From positions 1 to 31,740 of the forward strand of contig CAMJIA010000013.1 of the NCBI GenBank assembly GCA_946405695.1: DNA of 31,740 nucleotides. The letters are read 5' to 3'. Source of the DNA: an uncultured Prevotellaceae bacterium (GTDB lineage: Bacteria > Bacteroidota > Bacteroidia > Bacteroidales > Bacteroidaceae). The position numbers and the translations under genes were made by a program. Under the pieces are notes generated by a model. It saw only the letters and a list, made by a program, of their open reading frames with translations, was not told where the DNA came from and made no database searches. How positions within the stretch are numbered: position 1 is the stretch's first letter; each line of letters starts with the position of its first letter. Positions 30,703 to 31,740 of this stretch are shown here, piece by piece.

Positions 30703-31740
30703 CAACACTCTACGACTTAGCTAAACAACGCGTACTGGTTCTCGATGGTGCTATGGGCACGATGATTGGAAAGGTGCTGGGAAAGACTGGCAATTCCGAC
30801 GAGCTGAACCTAACGCGTCCTGATATCATCGCCGACATCCATAGGAAATACCTGGTGGCAGGTGCTGATATCATCACTACCAACACGTTTAATGCCCAGC
30901 GCATTTCGCAGGCCGACTACCATTACGAAGACAAGGCCCGCGAGATGGCCCTGCAAGGCGCTCGTATCGCCAGAGCCTGTGCTGACGAGTTCTCTTCGTC
31001 AGACCATCCTCGTTTCGTGGCAGGCTCCATAGGTCCTACCAACAAGACCTGCTCCATGTCGCCCGACGTGAGCAATCCTGCTCTGCGCGAATTATCCTAC
31101 GACCAGCTGTATGACGCTTACTACGAACAGATGGACGCGCTGATAGAGGGCGGAGTAGACATCCTGCTCATTGAGACCATCTTTGATACGCTGAATGCGA
31201 AGGTGGCCATCGATGCCGCTCTGTCAGCAATGAAAACGCGTGGTGTCGAACTACCCATTATGCTCAGTGCCACAGTCAGCGACTTGGCTGGTCGCACACT
31301 CAGTGGACAGACGCTCGACGCATTTCTGGCCAGCATCAGCAGCTATCCCATCTTCTCGGTGGGACTGAACTGCTCGTTTGGTGCCCGTCAGATGTTGCCC
31401 TTCCTGCGTCAGTTGGCACGCAAGGCACCCTATTATATCAGTGCCTATCCCAATGCCGGACTGCCCAATGCCATGGGACTCTATGACGAGACGGCAGAGT
31501 CGATGGCACCACAGATTGCCGAGATGATTGACGAGCAGTTGGTGAACATCGTGGGTGGCTGTTGTGGTACTGACGATGCTTTTATTGCTAAATATGTGCC
31601 ACTCGTCGAGGGTAAAACACCTCGCAAACCTGTTGCTAAGCCCGATACCATGTGGCTCAGTGGACTGGAACTGTTGGACGTCACCCCAGAGGTGCGCTTC
31701 GTGAATGTGGGTGAACGCTGTAATGTCGCTGGTTCACGAA
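30699..31740 (+). CDS. metH: Cobalamin-dependent methionine synthase MetH, N-terminal part (runs off window)
   Basis: Transfers methyl from methyltetrahydrofolate to homocysteine via cobalamin. Only the first 347 codons are present; the frame is open at the right edge. The homocysteine-binding domain has LDGAMGTMI (15-23) and the zinc ligands: Cys in GLNCSFG, and the Cys pair in GGCCGT. The folate-binding domain is just beginning at the edge ([14 protein letters not shown]). Thus at least homocysteine and folate domains exist; cobalamin and reactivation domains cannot be checked. The ATG overlaps the smpB stop, so the two are probably translationally coupled. Confidence 0.96.
   Translation, partial: MTTLYDLAKQRVLVLDGAMGTMIGKVLGKTGNSDELNLTRPDIIADIHRKYLVAGADIITTNTFNAQRISQADYHYEDKAREMALQGARIARACADEFSSSDHPRFVAGSIGPTNKTCSMSPDVSNPALRELSYDQLYDAYYEQMDALIEGGVDILLIETIFDTLNAKVAIDAALSAMKTRGVELPIMLSATVSDLAGRTLSGQTLDAFLASISSYPIFSVGLNCSFGARQMLPFLRQLARKAPYYISAYPNAGLPNAMGLYDETAESMAPQIAEMIDEQLVNIVGGCCGTDDAFIAKYVPLVEGKTPRKPVAKPDTMWLSGLELLDVTPEVRFVNVGERCNVAGSR

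Overview
The window reads as a chromosome segment of a Bacteroidota bacterium, most like Prevotella/Segatella or a close gut relative. Three intergenic sites match the Bacteroidota promoter form TTTG-N19/20-TAnnTTTG, and Shine-Dalgarno sequences are essentially absent. Gene styles also fit: split MacB-like ABC sets, a BY-kinase with a YG-rich tail, and a 4-bp-overlapping smpB-metH pair. Genes are tightly packed and no gene-free stretch reaches 300 bp.

Region 1 (1-18754) is a non-ribosomal peptide locus, all on the plus strand. It opens inside a giant NRPS gene whose 5' end lies outside the window. The visible part encodes A-T / C-A-T / C-A-T-E / C-A-T-TE. It is followed by an ABC ATPase, two MacB/FtsX-type permeases, a HlyD/MacA-like adaptor, a TolC-like outer-membrane protein and an Sfp-type phosphopantetheinyl transferase. 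Together these would activate the carrier domains, build a peptide of at least four residues with a D-residue in the penultimate position, release it through an unusual Cys-nucleophile thioesterase, and export it across both membranes. The locus ends in three tandem 42-bp repeats that can form hairpins.

Region 2 (18990-20153) is a flavodiiron (A-type flavoprotein) gene with its own promoter. It converges on, and overlaps by its stop codon, the first gene of region 3.

Region 3 (20150-29685) holds polysaccharide export and sugar-nucleotide genes. Two Wzc-like chain-length/BY-kinase paralogues are transcribed divergently from back-to-back promoters. The minus-strand copy lacks the C-terminal tyrosine cluster, and the plus-strand copy has about 19 tail tyrosines. 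Downstream on the plus strand are a small HAD-fold protein, a Wza-like lipoprotein, a 61-residue membrane protein with nine consecutive histidines, a galacturonokinase-like GHMP kinase, a sugar-1-phosphate nucleotidyltransferase and a UDP-glucuronate 4-epimerase-like enzyme. The last three could supply UDP-uronic acids. No glycosyltransferase, flippase or polymerase is visible.

Region 4 (29666-31740) is housekeeping: a DUF4375/DMP19-like protein, SmpB and the first 347 codons of cobalamin-dependent methionine synthase MetH, which runs off the end. No tRNA, rRNA, CRISPR array, transposase or integrase was seen.
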